The position numbers and the translations under genes are program-made. The notes below the pieces were generated by a model. That model was given only the letters and a program-made list of their open reading frames with translations, was not told the DNA's origin and made no database searches. A stretch of 64,000 bases of DNA from an uncultured bacterium (GTDB taxonomy: Bacteria > Verrucomicrobiota > Lentisphaeria > Victivallales > UBA1829), in contig CASEYW010000034.1 of NCBI GenBank assembly GCA_949292215.1, positions 62,001-126,000 on the forward strand, given 5' to 3'. Numbering within the stretch: the stretch's first letter is position 1; every line of letters starts with the position of its first letter. Positions 42,650 to 51,280 of this stretch are shown piece by piece.

Positions 42650-43798
42650 TCATACCTGCATCGCATGATCGGCAGGGAAATCCTCTCCAGCCCAGACCCG
42701 CACGGAAGTCCATTTTTCTGCCGGAGCGCTCCAGAACGCATTTCCCGGCGGAAGTCCCAGCGGCAGAAACGCGGCGGACGCCAGATAAAGACTTCCAGTG
42801 GAAATGTAATTCTCGCCAAGCCCCGGTTGATGCCCGCAGAGACCGATCCGCAGCCAGCCGGAAGAGTCGAAGGTACCGGGGGCGGATAAAGTCCGGCGAA
42901 TGACCGCCGTCATCGCTCCGCGAACCGCAGCCGGAGAGAGAGTCTCCGGCAGATCGCCGCGGAGAACCGTCTGTGCCAGCGCCTGAAATGCACCGCAGCG
43001 GTAGGCGATGGAGCGTCCAATCACCGGATAGGTGCCATCCGGAGCGATCATCCGCTCCAATATGACGGCATAGCGGCGCATCCGGGAACGGATCGTCTCA
43101 AACCGTGAAGAGCCGTCGCTGAAACGGGCTGCATTCTGTTCCATGACGTCCAGAAGCATCGGCTGGATGACAAAACTGTTATAATAATCCCATGCGAAAC
43201 GGGGACCATCTCCATAGATGCCGTCGCCCTTGAACCACTGTTCATGCTGACGGAGTGCATAATCAATCCGCATGAGATCACTCCATTCACCGAGTTTTCC
43301 CAGCGCAGTTTCGACCATGGCGGAAAAGAGCAGCCAGTTGTTCGCACAGGGAGTGATAACCCGCGAGCGACGGAAAAGATCCGCCGTCAGATGACGGGTC
43401 CGGGCATCCAGTTTTGCAATCAGTTCATTCGGGGCGCGGAGAAGTCCGTGAGCAAAAAAAGCGGTATCCACCAGAAACTGCGGATGCGGGAGAGCTTCCG
43501 TGCTCCAGAGATAATCGGATGACCCGGGATCCACGGCTGAGGCAATCGCACGCCGAACCTTCTCCGCATACTCCGTCCGCAGACGACCTTCGGGAGAATC
43601 ATCTGCGGGGAGTTCCAGCCACGGAGCAATCCCCGTCAGAAGTCGTCCAAAAGCCTCCATATGAGTACAAACGGTGCGTTCCGGTTCCTTCGCCTCCACC
43701 GGCATGGAGCGTTTCAGTTCCCGTTTTCCAAGCGCATCAAGCACCGGGTCGGCGATCCGGCGGAGAAACGCAATCCATTCATCCCGCAGGTTCTCCAT
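42650..43798 (-). CDS. DUF2264 domain protein (putative glycan-active enzyme)
   Basis: A 382-residue protein matching the DUF2264 pattern: HMEAFGRLLTGIAPWLEL near the start, CANNWLLFSAMVETAL, the Asp-rich WFKGDGIYGDGPRFAWDYYN, and IGRSIAYRCGAFQALAQ. The helical-pair organisation suggests an (alpha/alpha)6 barrel such as found in unsaturated glycuronyl hydrolases. No signal peptide. The frame opens at 43822, but AGGAG lies 9 nt before the ATG at 43798 (MENLRDEW), which is used. It is 46 nt downstream of a CE15-like esterase gene; the two likely serve breakdown of uronic-acid-containing polysaccharide. Confidence 0.85.
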   Translation of the reverse strand: MENLRDEWIAFLRRIADPVLDALGKRELKRSMPVEAKEPERTVCTHMEAFGRLLTGIAPWLELPADDSPEGRLRTEYAEKVRRAIASAVDPGSSDYLWSTEALPHPQFLVDTAFFAHGLLRAPNELIAKLDARTRHLTADLFRRSRVITPCANNWLLFSAMVETALGKLGEWSDLMRIDYALRQHEQWFKGDGIYGDGPRFAWDYYNSFVIQPMLLDVMEQNAARFSDGSSRFETIRSRMRRYAVILERMIAPDGTYPVIGRSIAYRCGAFQALAQTVLRGDLPETLSPAAVRGAMTAVIRRTLSAPGTFDSSGWLRIGLCGHQPGLGENYISTGSLYLASAAFLPLGLPPGNAFWSAPAEKWTSVRVWAGEDFPADHAMQV

Positions 43799-43844
43799 TT
43801 GATTCATCTCCTGTAAAATCAATGTTCCTCAAGTACGTGACAAT

Positions 43845-45059
43845 TTACGATTGTCCGGTGAAAAAGAACCGGTCGGCGAAATCGAGGTAGCGCAGCCAGT
43901 CATACTCTGTGATATCGTGCTTTCCGGGACGGCAGTGATATGCGCAGTCTCCGGAGAGCACCTCTCCGACCGGCGGCATCTCGTCTCCGGGCACCCCTCT
44001 GCTCCCGAAAAGAGCATAGGCTTCGCGCGAGGCTGCAAGACCGAGAAATTCCCCTTTCGGATCCGCCCAGAGATCCTCCGACGCACTCGCCACATAGAGC
44101 GGACGCGGTGCAATCAGCGAAAGCAGAAAATGCTGGTCATACGGCATCTCCTGCGACCGGAACGCATAGCGGGACATCCCGCAGCAGAACCAGTGCGGAA
44201 ACGGCGACAGCATCACGCCGAGCGTCTCCCCGAAACAGCGTTTGGAGAGCGCCGCCCCTCCGCAGCCGGAATCGTTGGAGATGACCATCGCAAACCGTTC
44301 ATCGTTGGCACCCGCCCAGAGCGCCGTCTTCCCCAGACGGGAATGACCGGTGGCGGCGACCTTTCCGGCATCAAGTTCCGGCTCGGTTTCGATATAGTCC
44401 ATGATGCGGGAGAGCCCCCATGCCCAGGCGCTGATGGCAGGCAGCTCCTCCTTCCGTTTCCGGAGCTCCTTCTCCGTCAGAAACAGCGTATAGATGCTTT
44501 CAAGAGCCCCGCCCTTCTGATCCAGATAGACCTGCTGATAGCAGGCGGTCACAAGCGCATACCCGCGTTTCAGAAGCAGTTCCGGCTGCCATCTGGCTTT
44601 CTGAAAGCCCGGTTCATGAAGAGTTTCGCCGTCGGGGAACGGAAACGCGGGAAGAGGCAGATCCGTCTCCGGAGTCGCCGTATGATTGCCGCAGAAATTC
44701 AGGCCGATGAAAACAGGAACTTTTCCATGCTTTCCTTTCGGCAGATAAACCAGAAGATCCAGCTCGCGGGAAACGCCGGAAATCATTTCAAAATGAAGCC
44801 GCACCAGCTTTCGCCTGCCGAGTCCGCCGAACACATTCTCCTTGACGGACAACACCTCCACGCGCATGGAATCGGGACGCCGCGGAACGGGACCATACAG
44901 ATTTTCCTCCAGAATCTTCAGAAGATGTCTTCGCTGGAAGTTCATCCATTCGAAGGCGTTCCGGATACGTGTCCCGTCGGGCCGCTCCAGAGCGGAGAGC
45001 AGAGTGTAATGCGGGACTTTCGATTCGTCGTAATTGATTTCGCGGCTGTCTTCCGGCAT
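43845..45059 (-). CDS. CE15-like glucuronoyl esterase / acetyl xylan esterase family hydrolase
   Basis: A 404-residue alpha/beta hydrolase. The nucleophile Ser240 lies in GHSRLGK, the bacterial version of the glucuronoyl-esterase motif. FVGLNFCGNHT-type oxyanion strand (here FIGLNFCGNHTATPE) and the late His in RPGKHDITEYDW complete the picture. Family members cleave ester links between lignin and 4-O-methylglucuronate of xylan, or remove acetyl groups. No clear signal peptide is visible, which is odd for a cell-wall enzyme. A sigma70 promoter lies upstream, and an AraC gene diverges from it. DUF2264 follows in the same operon. Confidence 0.8.
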   Translation of the reverse strand: MPEDSREINYDESKVPHYTLLSALERPDGTRIRNAFEWMNFQRRHLLKILEENLYGPVPRRPDSMRVEVLSVKENVFGGLGRRKLVRLHFEMISGVSRELDLLVYLPKGKHGKVPVFIGLNFCGNHTATPETDLPLPAFPFPDGETLHEPGFQKARWQPELLLKRGYALVTACYQQVYLDQKGGALESIYTLFLTEKELRKRKEELPAISAWAWGLSRIMDYIETEPELDAGKVAATGHSRLGKTALWAGANDERFAMVISNDSGCGGAALSKRCFGETLGVMLSPFPHWFCCGMSRYAFRSQEMPYDQHFLLSLIAPRPLYVASASEDLWADPKGEFLGLAASREAYALFGSRGVPGDEMPPVGEVLSGDCAYHCRPGKHDITEYDWLRYLDFADRFFFTGQS

Positions 45060-45110
45060 TTTTCCAATTCCTGTGTTGCGGTTTTTATTTTCTGTTTTAT
45101 ATTTTCGGTA

Positions 45111-45138
45111 AGTATAGTCCGAGATTCCGGATTGTCAA
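45111..45138 (-). promoter_or_regulatory. Sigma70 promoter of the esterase/DUF2264 operon
   Basis: On the minus strand TTGACA (45133-45138), 16 nt, TATACT (45111-45116). Its predicted transcript has a leader of about 45 nt. Confidence 0.65.
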
Positions 45139-45158
45139 TCATTTTTTGCGGAGAAGAG

Positions 45159-46049
45159 ATGAAAAAGACGCGTGAACTCTATTTGTCAAAAGATCAATTT
45201 GATGAGACACACTACTCATCCTGCTTCAGAGAGACCTATCTGCTGTCGGCAAATGAAGCGCTCCATCTTCCCGTCTGGCCGATCGTCGTTCTGAGGTCGG
45301 ACTGGAAATACCGCTGGTTCCGTCATGAGAACTATTCGTATCTGGCGCTGGAAATTCCGCTGGAAGGGGAACTGAAAATCGTGCAAAGGGATCATGAGTT
45401 CCTGCTGAAGCGGGGAGATATCGGCCTGATTCATCCCGGCGAGGACTCCCTGCTGAAATGCGGTCCGAGTTTCTACTGCCAGAAAACGTCCATCGTTTTC
45501 ACTGGAGCGCTTCTTGCCGATCTTCTGGCGACCTCGCGCCTGACGACAAAAACGATGATCCATCCATCCGACTTTGAATCGTTTCTCCGTGTGGCAGGAG
45601 AAATCGAAATGCTTCTGAAGTCCAAAGACCGCCGGAACATTCCGGAAATCATCGGGAAAGCCATGCAGATGCTCATGATGCTTGCGGAAGAAAACGCCCT
45701 CCCTTCGGACGACCTCTTCGAACGGGCGCAGGACCTCCTCCGCAATAACATCATGCATCCGTTTCCCATTACGCGGATTGCAAAAGCTCTCGGGATCGAT
45801 TCCTCCACTCTCTACCGCATGTTCCTGCGCCATCTTCAGATCAGTCCCGGAGAATATGTCCGGAGGTTCCGCATTCAGAAAGCGAAACATCTGCTGAAAA
45901 ATACCCGCTATCCAGTCCATGTCATTGCATCGGAAACCGGCTTCCGGACCGCGGCAGCCTTCTGTGCCGAATTCCGCAAAAGGACCGGAATCACTCCCCT
46001 GGCCTATCGAAAAAATCCAGATGCAAAAAATAAAATATCTTTTGCATGA
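45159..46049 (+). CDS. AraC-family transcriptional regulator
   Basis: A 296-residue protein with a cupin-like sensor (about 40-140; LLKRGDIGLIHPGEDSLLKC) and a C-terminal double HTH (ITRIAKALGIDSSTLYRMFL, then HVIASETGFRTAAAFCAEFR). The start is the ATG at 45159 with GGAG 5 nt upstream. The frame is open much further left, but that part is the antisense of the esterase gene. It divides an esterase/DUF2264 operon from a pseudopilin/GH5 operon and is likely to control both. Its own 3' end contains part of a repeated motif preceding the next promoter. Confidence 0.87.
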   Translation: MKKTRELYLSKDQFDETHYSSCFRETYLLSANEALHLPVWPIVVLRSDWKYRWFRHENYSYLALEIPLEGELKIVQRDHEFLLKRGDIGLIHPGEDSLLKCGPSFYCQKTSIVFTGALLADLLATSRLTTKTMIHPSDFESFLRVAGEIEMLLKSKDRRNIPEIIGKAMQMLMMLAEENALPSDDLFERAQDLLRNNIMHPFPITRIAKALGIDSSTLYRMFLRHLQISPGEYVRRFRIQKAKHLLKNTRYPVHVIASETGFRTAAAFCAEFRKRTGITPLAYRKNPDAKNKISFA

Positions 46050-46059
46050 AATAAAATAT
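46021..46059. promoter_or_regulatory. Inverted and direct repeats upstream of cassette 3
   Basis: AAATAAAATAT occurs at 46028-46038 and 46049-46059, period 21 nt (two helical turns). ATGCAAAA (46021-46028) and TTTTGCAT (46040-46047) form an inverted repeat around the first copy. They end about 20 nt before the -35 element, a classical place for an AraC-type activator. Confidence 0.55.
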
Positions 46060-46078
46060 TTTCTACCTTTTTCTCCTA

Positions 46079-46106
46079 TTGCCTTTTTTACTTTTTGTCT
46101 TATAAT
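46079..46106 (+). promoter_or_regulatory. Promoter of the pseudopilin/GH5 operon (cassette 3)
   Basis: TTGCCT (46079-46084), 16 nt, perfect TATAAT (46101-46106). The weak -35 fits dependence on an activator bound at 46028-46059. Confidence 0.6.
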
Positions 46107-46150
46107 GTAGTACATAACATCAAAGGATCCCTCAGAAAAAGGAGACAGAT

Positions 46151-46918
46151 ATGCAAAACGGTATTGCCCTTCCCTTTACGGGGAAAAAGATCCTCGCAGC
46201 GAGCCGGAAAAGACGGATCAGGAACTTTACTTTGATAGAGCTCCTCATCGTAATTGCGATCATCGCCATCCTTGCCGGACTGCTTCTGCCTGCCTTGAAC
46301 AAAGCCCGGATGGCGGGCGAAAAGGCCGGATGCACCAGCAACCTGAAGCAGATCGGAAACGCCATGACCATGTACCGGAGCGACAACGAGGATTACATTG
46401 CCCCTAAAATGGACGGCATCAAACACATGTATTACTGGGACTTCGTATACGGCAATCTGTATCTGGGCGGAAAATACGCCAACGGCTGGGTCAAAAGCCC
46501 GTCCAGCTGGAATGTGTTCCGGTGCCCGGAGGACAAAACCGTGAAGGACTATCGGAGAACCTATGCGATGGTGAAGAATCTTTTCTACACCCTGACGGAC
46601 GGCACAACCCTGGTGAAAGGCTCCGCCTACAAGCAGGCCTCCCGGACTTACGCAATCGCGGATACGGACTATCATGGGTATGTCACTGCAAATTCGTATT
46701 TTCTGGAATCCAGCATCGGCGTGGCAAACGAAAAAGGACGCTGGTATTTAGCACTCTCACGCCACATAGGGCCCAACCATAACAATGCCGCGAACATTCT
46801 CTTCCTCGACGGACACGCCGCCTCCCGCGACTACTGGAAAGGCAGGGACAGTAATCTCTATTACGATTATATTCATGACACCAACATCGCACAGCGCAGC
46901 AATGCCTTTACAGAATAA
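46151..46918 (+). CDS. Pseudopilin-like protein, prepilin-type N-terminus with H-X9-DG motif (cassette 3)
   Basis: A 255-residue protein with a long basic leader (about 24 residues, SRKRRIRN) before [18 protein letters not shown], the prepilin-peptidase site and pilin helix. The C-terminal motif is intact ([13 protein letters not shown]). AAAGGAG precedes the ATG. It follows an AraC gene and a promoter, and precedes a GH5 gene by 23 nt. This is the third occurrence of regulator, pseudopilin and glycosidase in the window. The body of the protein is rich in Tyr, Trp and Asn, in keeping with, but not proof of, glycan contact. Confidence 0.85.
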   Translation: MQNGIALPFTGKKILAASRKRRIRNFTLIELLIVIAIIAILAGLLLPALNKARMAGEKAGCTSNLKQIGNAMTMYRSDNEDYIAPKMDGIKHMYYWDFVYGNLYLGGKYANGWVKSPSSWNVFRCPEDKTVKDYRRTYAMVKNLFYTLTDGTTLVKGSAYKQASRTYAIADTDYHGYVTANSYFLESSIGVANEKGRWYLALSRHIGPNHNNAANILFLDGHAASRDYWKGRDSNLYYDYIHDTNIAQRSNAFTE

Positions 46919-46941
46919 CCATCAACAAAGAAAGACCAGAT

Positions 46942-48471
46942 ATGATACGAAAAATCTTTTTTTGCGTTCTGCTCGGGCTGGGAACTCTGTTCTCCGTCCA
47001 TGCAGCCTATATCAACGAAACACTGCTTTTTGAAGAGACCTTCTCCGCACCGGACTCACTTTCCAAATGGAAAACCAATGGAAACGTCACCCGTCTGGAG
47101 AAAGGCGGACCGGACAACGGTCCTGCCGTGAAAATGGAGGTACCGAAAAACGGGAACGCCAAACTTTCCATGGAACTTGATCCGAAAAAAATCACCGGAA
47201 TGATCGCTTTTGAAGCCATGGTCAAAGGCGAAAATCTGCGCCAGGGCGTAAAACCCTTCTTCGGACCGAAATTCATGCTGTTCAACACAAACGGGAAAAA
47301 AAGTGCCTGGCCCGAACCGATGCGTCAGTTCGGCACCTACAACTGGAAACGGGTCCGCAAATACTTTCTCCTGCCTCCGGATACGAACCGGCTGGTTCTT
47401 TCCGCCGGGATTCAGGAGGCATCCGGAATCTACTGCATTGCGAATATCCGCATCTACCGTGTCAGGGAGGTCCCTGATTCCGAAGTCAAAGCACCGGCCA
47501 ATCCCGAAGCCGAACGGATTCCCCGAGGCACATTCAAAGGAACAAATTACCGGGGATTCATGAGCGGATCGGATCTGAGTCCGGAAGCGTTTGCCGTACT
47601 GAAACAATGGAATGTCAATCTTCTCCGCTATCAGCTGAATCCGAAACGCGGACGGGATGTCTCCACTCCGGAAAAGTATCTGGCGTGGATTGACGATGAA
47701 ATCAGAAAACTCGACGGCATTCTGGAGCTCTGCGAAAAGAATGGAATCAAAGTCGCTCTGGATCTTCACAGGGGTCCCGGAACGGCGATCTCGAAAGTCG
47801 CCAGCAACATTCTCGTGAAAGAGACAAATCTGGAAATCCTCGACGAAGCCTGGCGCAGACTCGCAAAACACTGCAAGGGAGACAAGCGAATCTACGGATA
47901 TGATCTCCTGAACGAACCGGTCATCGAAGACTACGGATTCCGGCGAACCGAGAAAAATCCCTGGAAACAAATTGTCGAACGACTTGTGAAAGTCATCCGG
48001 GAAATCGATCCAGGAACTCCGATCATTGTTGCGTTTGAAGGGTGCAGCCAGTTCGTTGTCAACGACAAAAACATCATTTATACCCCGCATTTCTATTCGC
48101 CGCATGCTTTCACGCATCAGGGAATACTCGGCAAGCTCAAATGGAGCTACCCAGGCGAAATCGACGGCATCTACTGGAACAAGGATCAGCTCCGCGTCGC
48201 AATGAAGGATATCATCGAATTCCAGCGGAAGCACAATGCGCGCATCTTCATCGGAGAATTCAGCGCCGTCAACACCGCCAAAGGCGCGGATCAGTATCTG
48301 AAGGACTGCATCGAACTCTTCGAGGAGTACGGCTGGGACTGGGCTTACCACGCCTTCCGCGAATGGCCCCCCTGGAGCATTGAACACGAGAACTGGGCAA
48401 AACCCTCAAAGGATAATCCCCGAAAACAGGTTCTGCTGGAAGCGCTCAAGAAAAACCGTCCGCAGAAATAA
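46942..48471 (+). CDS. Secreted glycoside hydrolase family 5 enzyme (cassette 3)
   Basis: A 509-residue protein with signal peptide (1-22, cleavage after VHAA). Residues about 25-175 form a beta-sandwich that may be a carbohydrate-binding module. Residues about 190-500 are the GH5 (beta/alpha)8 barrel: NLLRYQLNP, VALDLHRGPG, the acid/base Glu325 in LLNEPV, and the nucleophile Glu439 in IGEFSAV. His and Trp residues typical of cellulase-like subsites occur (YTPHFYSPHAF, WDWAYHAFREWPPW). GH5 members act on beta-1,4-glucan, mannan or xyloglucan; the subfamily is not assigned. It is the catalytic gene of an AraC-controlled cassette next to a CE15-like esterase. Confidence 0.87.
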   Translation: MIRKIFFCVLLGLGTLFSVHAAYINETLLFEETFSAPDSLSKWKTNGNVTRLEKGGPDNGPAVKMEVPKNGNAKLSMELDPKKITGMIAFEAMVKGENLRQGVKPFFGPKFMLFNTNGKKSAWPEPMRQFGTYNWKRVRKYFLLPPDTNRLVLSAGIQEASGIYCIANIRIYRVREVPDSEVKAPANPEAERIPRGTFKGTNYRGFMSGSDLSPEAFAVLKQWNVNLLRYQLNPKRGRDVSTPEKYLAWIDDEIRKLDGILELCEKNGIKVALDLHRGPGTAISKVASNILVKETNLEILDEAWRRLAKHCKGDKRIYGYDLLNEPVIEDYGFRRTEKNPWKQIVERLVKVIREIDPGTPIIVAFEGCSQFVVNDKNIIYTPHFYSPHAFTHQGILGKLKWSYPGEIDGIYWNKDQLRVAMKDIIEFQRKHNARIFIGEFSAVNTAKGADQYLKDCIELFEEYGWDWAYHAFREWPPWSIEHENWAKPSKDNPRKQVLLEALKKNRPQK

Positions 48472-48516
48472 CACGGAAGGAATTTCCGTTCCGGGAAATC
48501 CTATACGCGCAGTACA

Positions 48517-49245
48517 TCAGCGACTCAATTCATCGAGCACCGCGGCCGCACAGTGACAGCCGAAAACAGCGGGCAAATAGGAAATTGTCCCGAGAACGGA
48601 CCGCTTGTTGTTCTCCATGCAGCCAGTGTCCTGAACGGCGCTCCGGATCGGGGGTTCAATGGAAAAAACCGCCCGGCATCCACCATTCCGGTATCCCATC
48701 CGGTGCAATTGCTGTCGAACCGCCTTTGCCAGAGTGCAGTTGAATGTTTTTTCAATATCCGTGCAGCGGACGCTCTCCGGATTCCGGCGCGCACCGGAGC
48801 CCATCGACGAAACAATTTTCAATCCGCGGTCCAGACATCCTGCGATCAGATGCACCTTCGGAGCCAGCGTGTCGATGGCATCCAGGACGCAGTCATACGG
48901 AGCGGCGTCCAGAACCGCGGCAAGGGTGTCATCCTTGAGGAAGTCATTGACGACGTGCAGTTTCAAATCCGGATTGATCGTCATCAGGCGTTCCGCCATG
49001 ACCTCCGCTTTTGGACGGCCCGTGGTCAGAGTCGTGGCGATGATCTGCCGGTTGCGGTTGGAATCCTCGACCGTGTCTCCATCGACGATTGTCATCTCTC
49101 CGACCGCAGTACGGGCGAGAAGCTCGGCGGCAATCCCTCCGACGCCCCCCAGTCCGACGCACAGCACATGTGAGTGTTCAATCCGAACAAGCGCCTCATC
49201 TCCCAGGAGAAGCGCCGTCCGGCTCTGCCAGTCATTGGAGATCAT
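48517..49245 (-). CDS. tcdA: tRNA threonylcarbamoyladenosine dehydratase
   Basis: A ThiF/E1-like adenylating enzyme of 242 residues, which cyclises t6A at position 37 of tRNAs to ct6A. The ATP loop GLGGVGGIAAELLARTAVGE, the Asp/Arg-containing VDGDTVEDSNRNRQ and the late VLDAIDTL match TcdA (CsdL) rather than MoeB or ThiF. The start overlaps the TatD-like stop by 4 nt. It is the last gene in a run of minus-strand genes that starts with lpxC or later. Confidence 0.88.
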   Translation of the reverse strand: MISNDWQSRTALLLGDEALVRIEHSHVLCVGLGGVGGIAAELLARTAVGEMTIVDGDTVEDSNRNRQIIATTLTTGRPKAEVMAERLMTINPDLKLHVVNDFLKDDTLAAVLDAAPYDCVLDAIDTLAPKVHLIAGCLDRGLKIVSSMGSGARRNPESVRCTDIEKTFNCTLAKAVRQQLHRMGYRNGGCRAVFSIEPPIRSAVQDTGCMENNKRSVLGTISYLPAVFGCHCAAAVLDELSR

Positions 49246-49952
49246 TTCCGGAACACTCTCTGGAAATTTTCCTGTATCCGGTCGCAGAGATATTCCACTT
49301 CGCAGTCACAGAGATGTGCGGCGACCTTGTAAATATATTCGATCGGCATGGTACTTTCATCCGTTTCCAGGAAAAAGGAGTCATAATTGAGTTCACCGAT
49401 CACGGCGCGGGCCTTTGACTGCTCCTCCGTGACAGCCTCCCCAAAAGAGAGCAGAATATTGTGGCGGATCAACGACTCCGCCGCTTCGATCGAACTGCGG
49501 AATCCATGCACAACCCAGGTCTGTTTCCGGGCATACTGCTTCTTGACACGGATAATCTCCTGCCAGGAACGGACGGAATGAATAACCATCGGCAAATCGT
49601 ATTTCAGAGCCATTTGAATCTGCGCGACAAACACTTTCTCCTGTGTTTCGAGATCGACAAGGGAAAACTTGTCGAGTCCGCACTCGCCCACTGCAACAAC
49701 GCCCCCGGAACGATTCTCGGCCAGGACACGGTCCATAATCGCCAGATCACGCTCAATGAACTCCGGATCGATGTTTTTCGGATGGATTCCGATGGAAAAG
49801 TGTTCCGGCAAACGGCTCTCCCCTGAAACGTCAGGGAAAATATTCTGTACCCGCAGAACGCCGTCGCCGGTCATAAAGGAATGGGTGTGAAGGTCGATAT
49901 AAGACGGAGGTTTGTCTTCCGACAACGAATGGTCTTCCTGCTGCATAATCAT
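49242..49952 (-). CDS. TatD-family metal-dependent hydrolase
   Basis: A 236-residue TIM-barrel metal hydrolase. The first metal motif is DLHTHSF; GIHPKNI, VAVGECGLDK, MVIHSVRSW, VVHGF and LETDES supply the remaining ligands. The Asp/Glu in GECGLDK and the His in HS follow the usual TatD order. Typical TatD enzymes are about 260 residues with 3'-5' DNase activity; this one is somewhat short. The ATG at 49952 overlaps the rsmB-like stop as ATGA. An ATG 6 nt later has better spacing to AGAGG, so the true start may be 49946. Confidence 0.87.
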   Translation of the reverse strand: MIMQQEDHSLSEDKPPSYIDLHTHSFMTGDGVLRVQNIFPDVSGESRLPEHFSIGIHPKNIDPEFIERDLAIMDRVLAENRSGGVVAVGECGLDKFSLVDLETQEKVFVAQIQMALKYDLPMVIHSVRSWQEIIRVKKQYARKQTWVVHGFRSSIEAAESLIRHNILLSFGEAVTEEQSKARAVIGELNYDSFFLETDESTMPIEYIYKVAAHLCDCEVEYLCDRIQENFQRVFRK

Positions 49953-51262
49953 CCTCTAGTTGAAATCGACCGCATCCGTGCGACAAACGAAGCGTCGCAA
50001 TCCGCGGACCACGGCAGAGTACGGAGCATGCCGTCCGTCATCTCTCCTGTCACGGGATCCGGAAACGGTTCCAATTCATATTCATGGTGTTTATTCAAAA
50101 AGTTCCTGACAATTTCCTCGTCCTCCCGTTCAAAGAGCGAACAGGTTGCATAGACGAGAACGCCGCCCGGCTTCACGGCACCGCAGGCGGATTCCAGAAT
50201 CCGGGTCTGAATTTCCGCCAGCTCTCCGACCCGTTCCGGCGCAGTACTCCAGCGACCGTCCGGATTGCGCCGCCAGCGGCCGGAAGAGGAACAGGGAGCA
50301 TCAATCAGAACGCCATCAAAATCACCGGTTTTTCCTCGCGGCAGCGTCTCTCCGTTCCACTCCGCACAACGGATGTTCGGATACGCGGCCCGGGCAGCGC
50401 GGCGCTTCAGATCCTCCAGCTTGTAGGCGCGGATATCTGTCGCCAGAATCGTTCCGCGGCATTCCATCATGGATGCCAGCTGAAGAGTTTTACCTCCGCC
50501 TCCGGCACAGACATCCCACCAGCGCTCTCCCGGATGCGCCATGCAAGCCATTCCGATGCACTGTGAGGAGAAATCCTGAATCTCAAACAACCCCTTTGAA
50601 AATTCGGGAGTGGAGTACAGACTTCCCCGCGCATCGGAGATTTTCAGCGCATTGGAAACCATTTCATGCGGTTCCGCCGCGAAACCGCTTTTCATCAGTT
50701 CATTCACGAGTTCCGGAATCTGCCCGGTCTGGGCACGGAGCCACATCGGGGGACGCTTCTGAAGGGAAAGCGGCACTCTTTCATCGTTTTGCAGCTTCTG
50801 CGGCAACAGTTTTCTCGCCCATTCCGGGATCACGTCCCAGAGGGAAACGGAATGCACCACCCCCGCTCCTGCAGCGGTGAGAAGCGCTTCAAAACGTTCG
50901 ACCGCGGATGCCCGTTTCAAGATTCCGGCAAACACGGATTCAGAGATTCCGGCATCTTCCGCCCATGAGAGCACCGGTCCGGCCCCCTCGCCTTCGGCAG
51001 CAAATGCAGCAGCCAGCGCAAGTTCCATCTGTTTCTCGATCCCCGCTTCTGCAAGCCAGCCGTACCAGCGGAAATAGGCGAACAGAACGTTGTTGAGAAA
51101 ACGGCGGTCACGGGAACCGATTCGGCGATCTCGCTTGAAACGAAGGGCGGCGGCATTGTCGGCGGCCTCTCCGCGGGAAAAGACCGCATCAGCGATTTCC
51201 TGGACAAACAGGGCGCAAAACCGGGCGCGCGCCCTGGATATGCCATCTTGCGTTGTACTCAT
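49949..51262 (-). CDS. rsmB: RsmB/NOP-family rRNA (cytosine-5) methyltransferase
   Basis: A 437-residue protein with an N-terminal NusB-like helical region (about 10-130) and a Rossmann methyltransferase. Features are the SAM loop DVCAGGGGKTLQL, the catalytic-Cys motif DAPCSSSGRWRRNPD, and TCSLFEREDEEIV, which contains the second conserved Cys of RNA m5C methyltransferases. E. coli RsmB modifies C967 of 16S rRNA. The protein could also be an RsmF-like paralogue, so the symbol is moderately certain. It starts 18 nt after glgB and overlaps the TatD-like gene by 4 nt. Confidence 0.85.
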   Translation of the reverse strand: MSTTQDGISRARARFCALFVQEIADAVFSRGEAADNAAALRFKRDRRIGSRDRRFLNNVLFAYFRWYGWLAEAGIEKQMELALAAAFAAEGEGAGPVLSWAEDAGISESVFAGILKRASAVERFEALLTAAGAGVVHSVSLWDVIPEWARKLLPQKLQNDERVPLSLQKRPPMWLRAQTGQIPELVNELMKSGFAAEPHEMVSNALKISDARGSLYSTPEFSKGLFEIQDFSSQCIGMACMAHPGERWWDVCAGGGGKTLQLASMMECRGTILATDIRAYKLEDLKRRAARAAYPNIRCAEWNGETLPRGKTGDFDGVLIDAPCSSSGRWRRNPDGRWSTAPERVGELAEIQTRILESACGAVKPGGVLVYATCSLFEREDEEIVRNFLNKHHEYELEPFPDPVTGEMTDGMLRTLPWSADCDASFVARMRSISTRG

Positions 51263-51280
51263 ACAGAACAGGGATCTCCG

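Noticed and set aside
43851-45158. A 732-codon plus-strand frame running into the AraC gene
   Set aside because: Its first 436 codons are antisense to the CE15-like esterase, which has a full catalytic motif set; only the part from 45159 resembles AraC and has a ribosome binding site.
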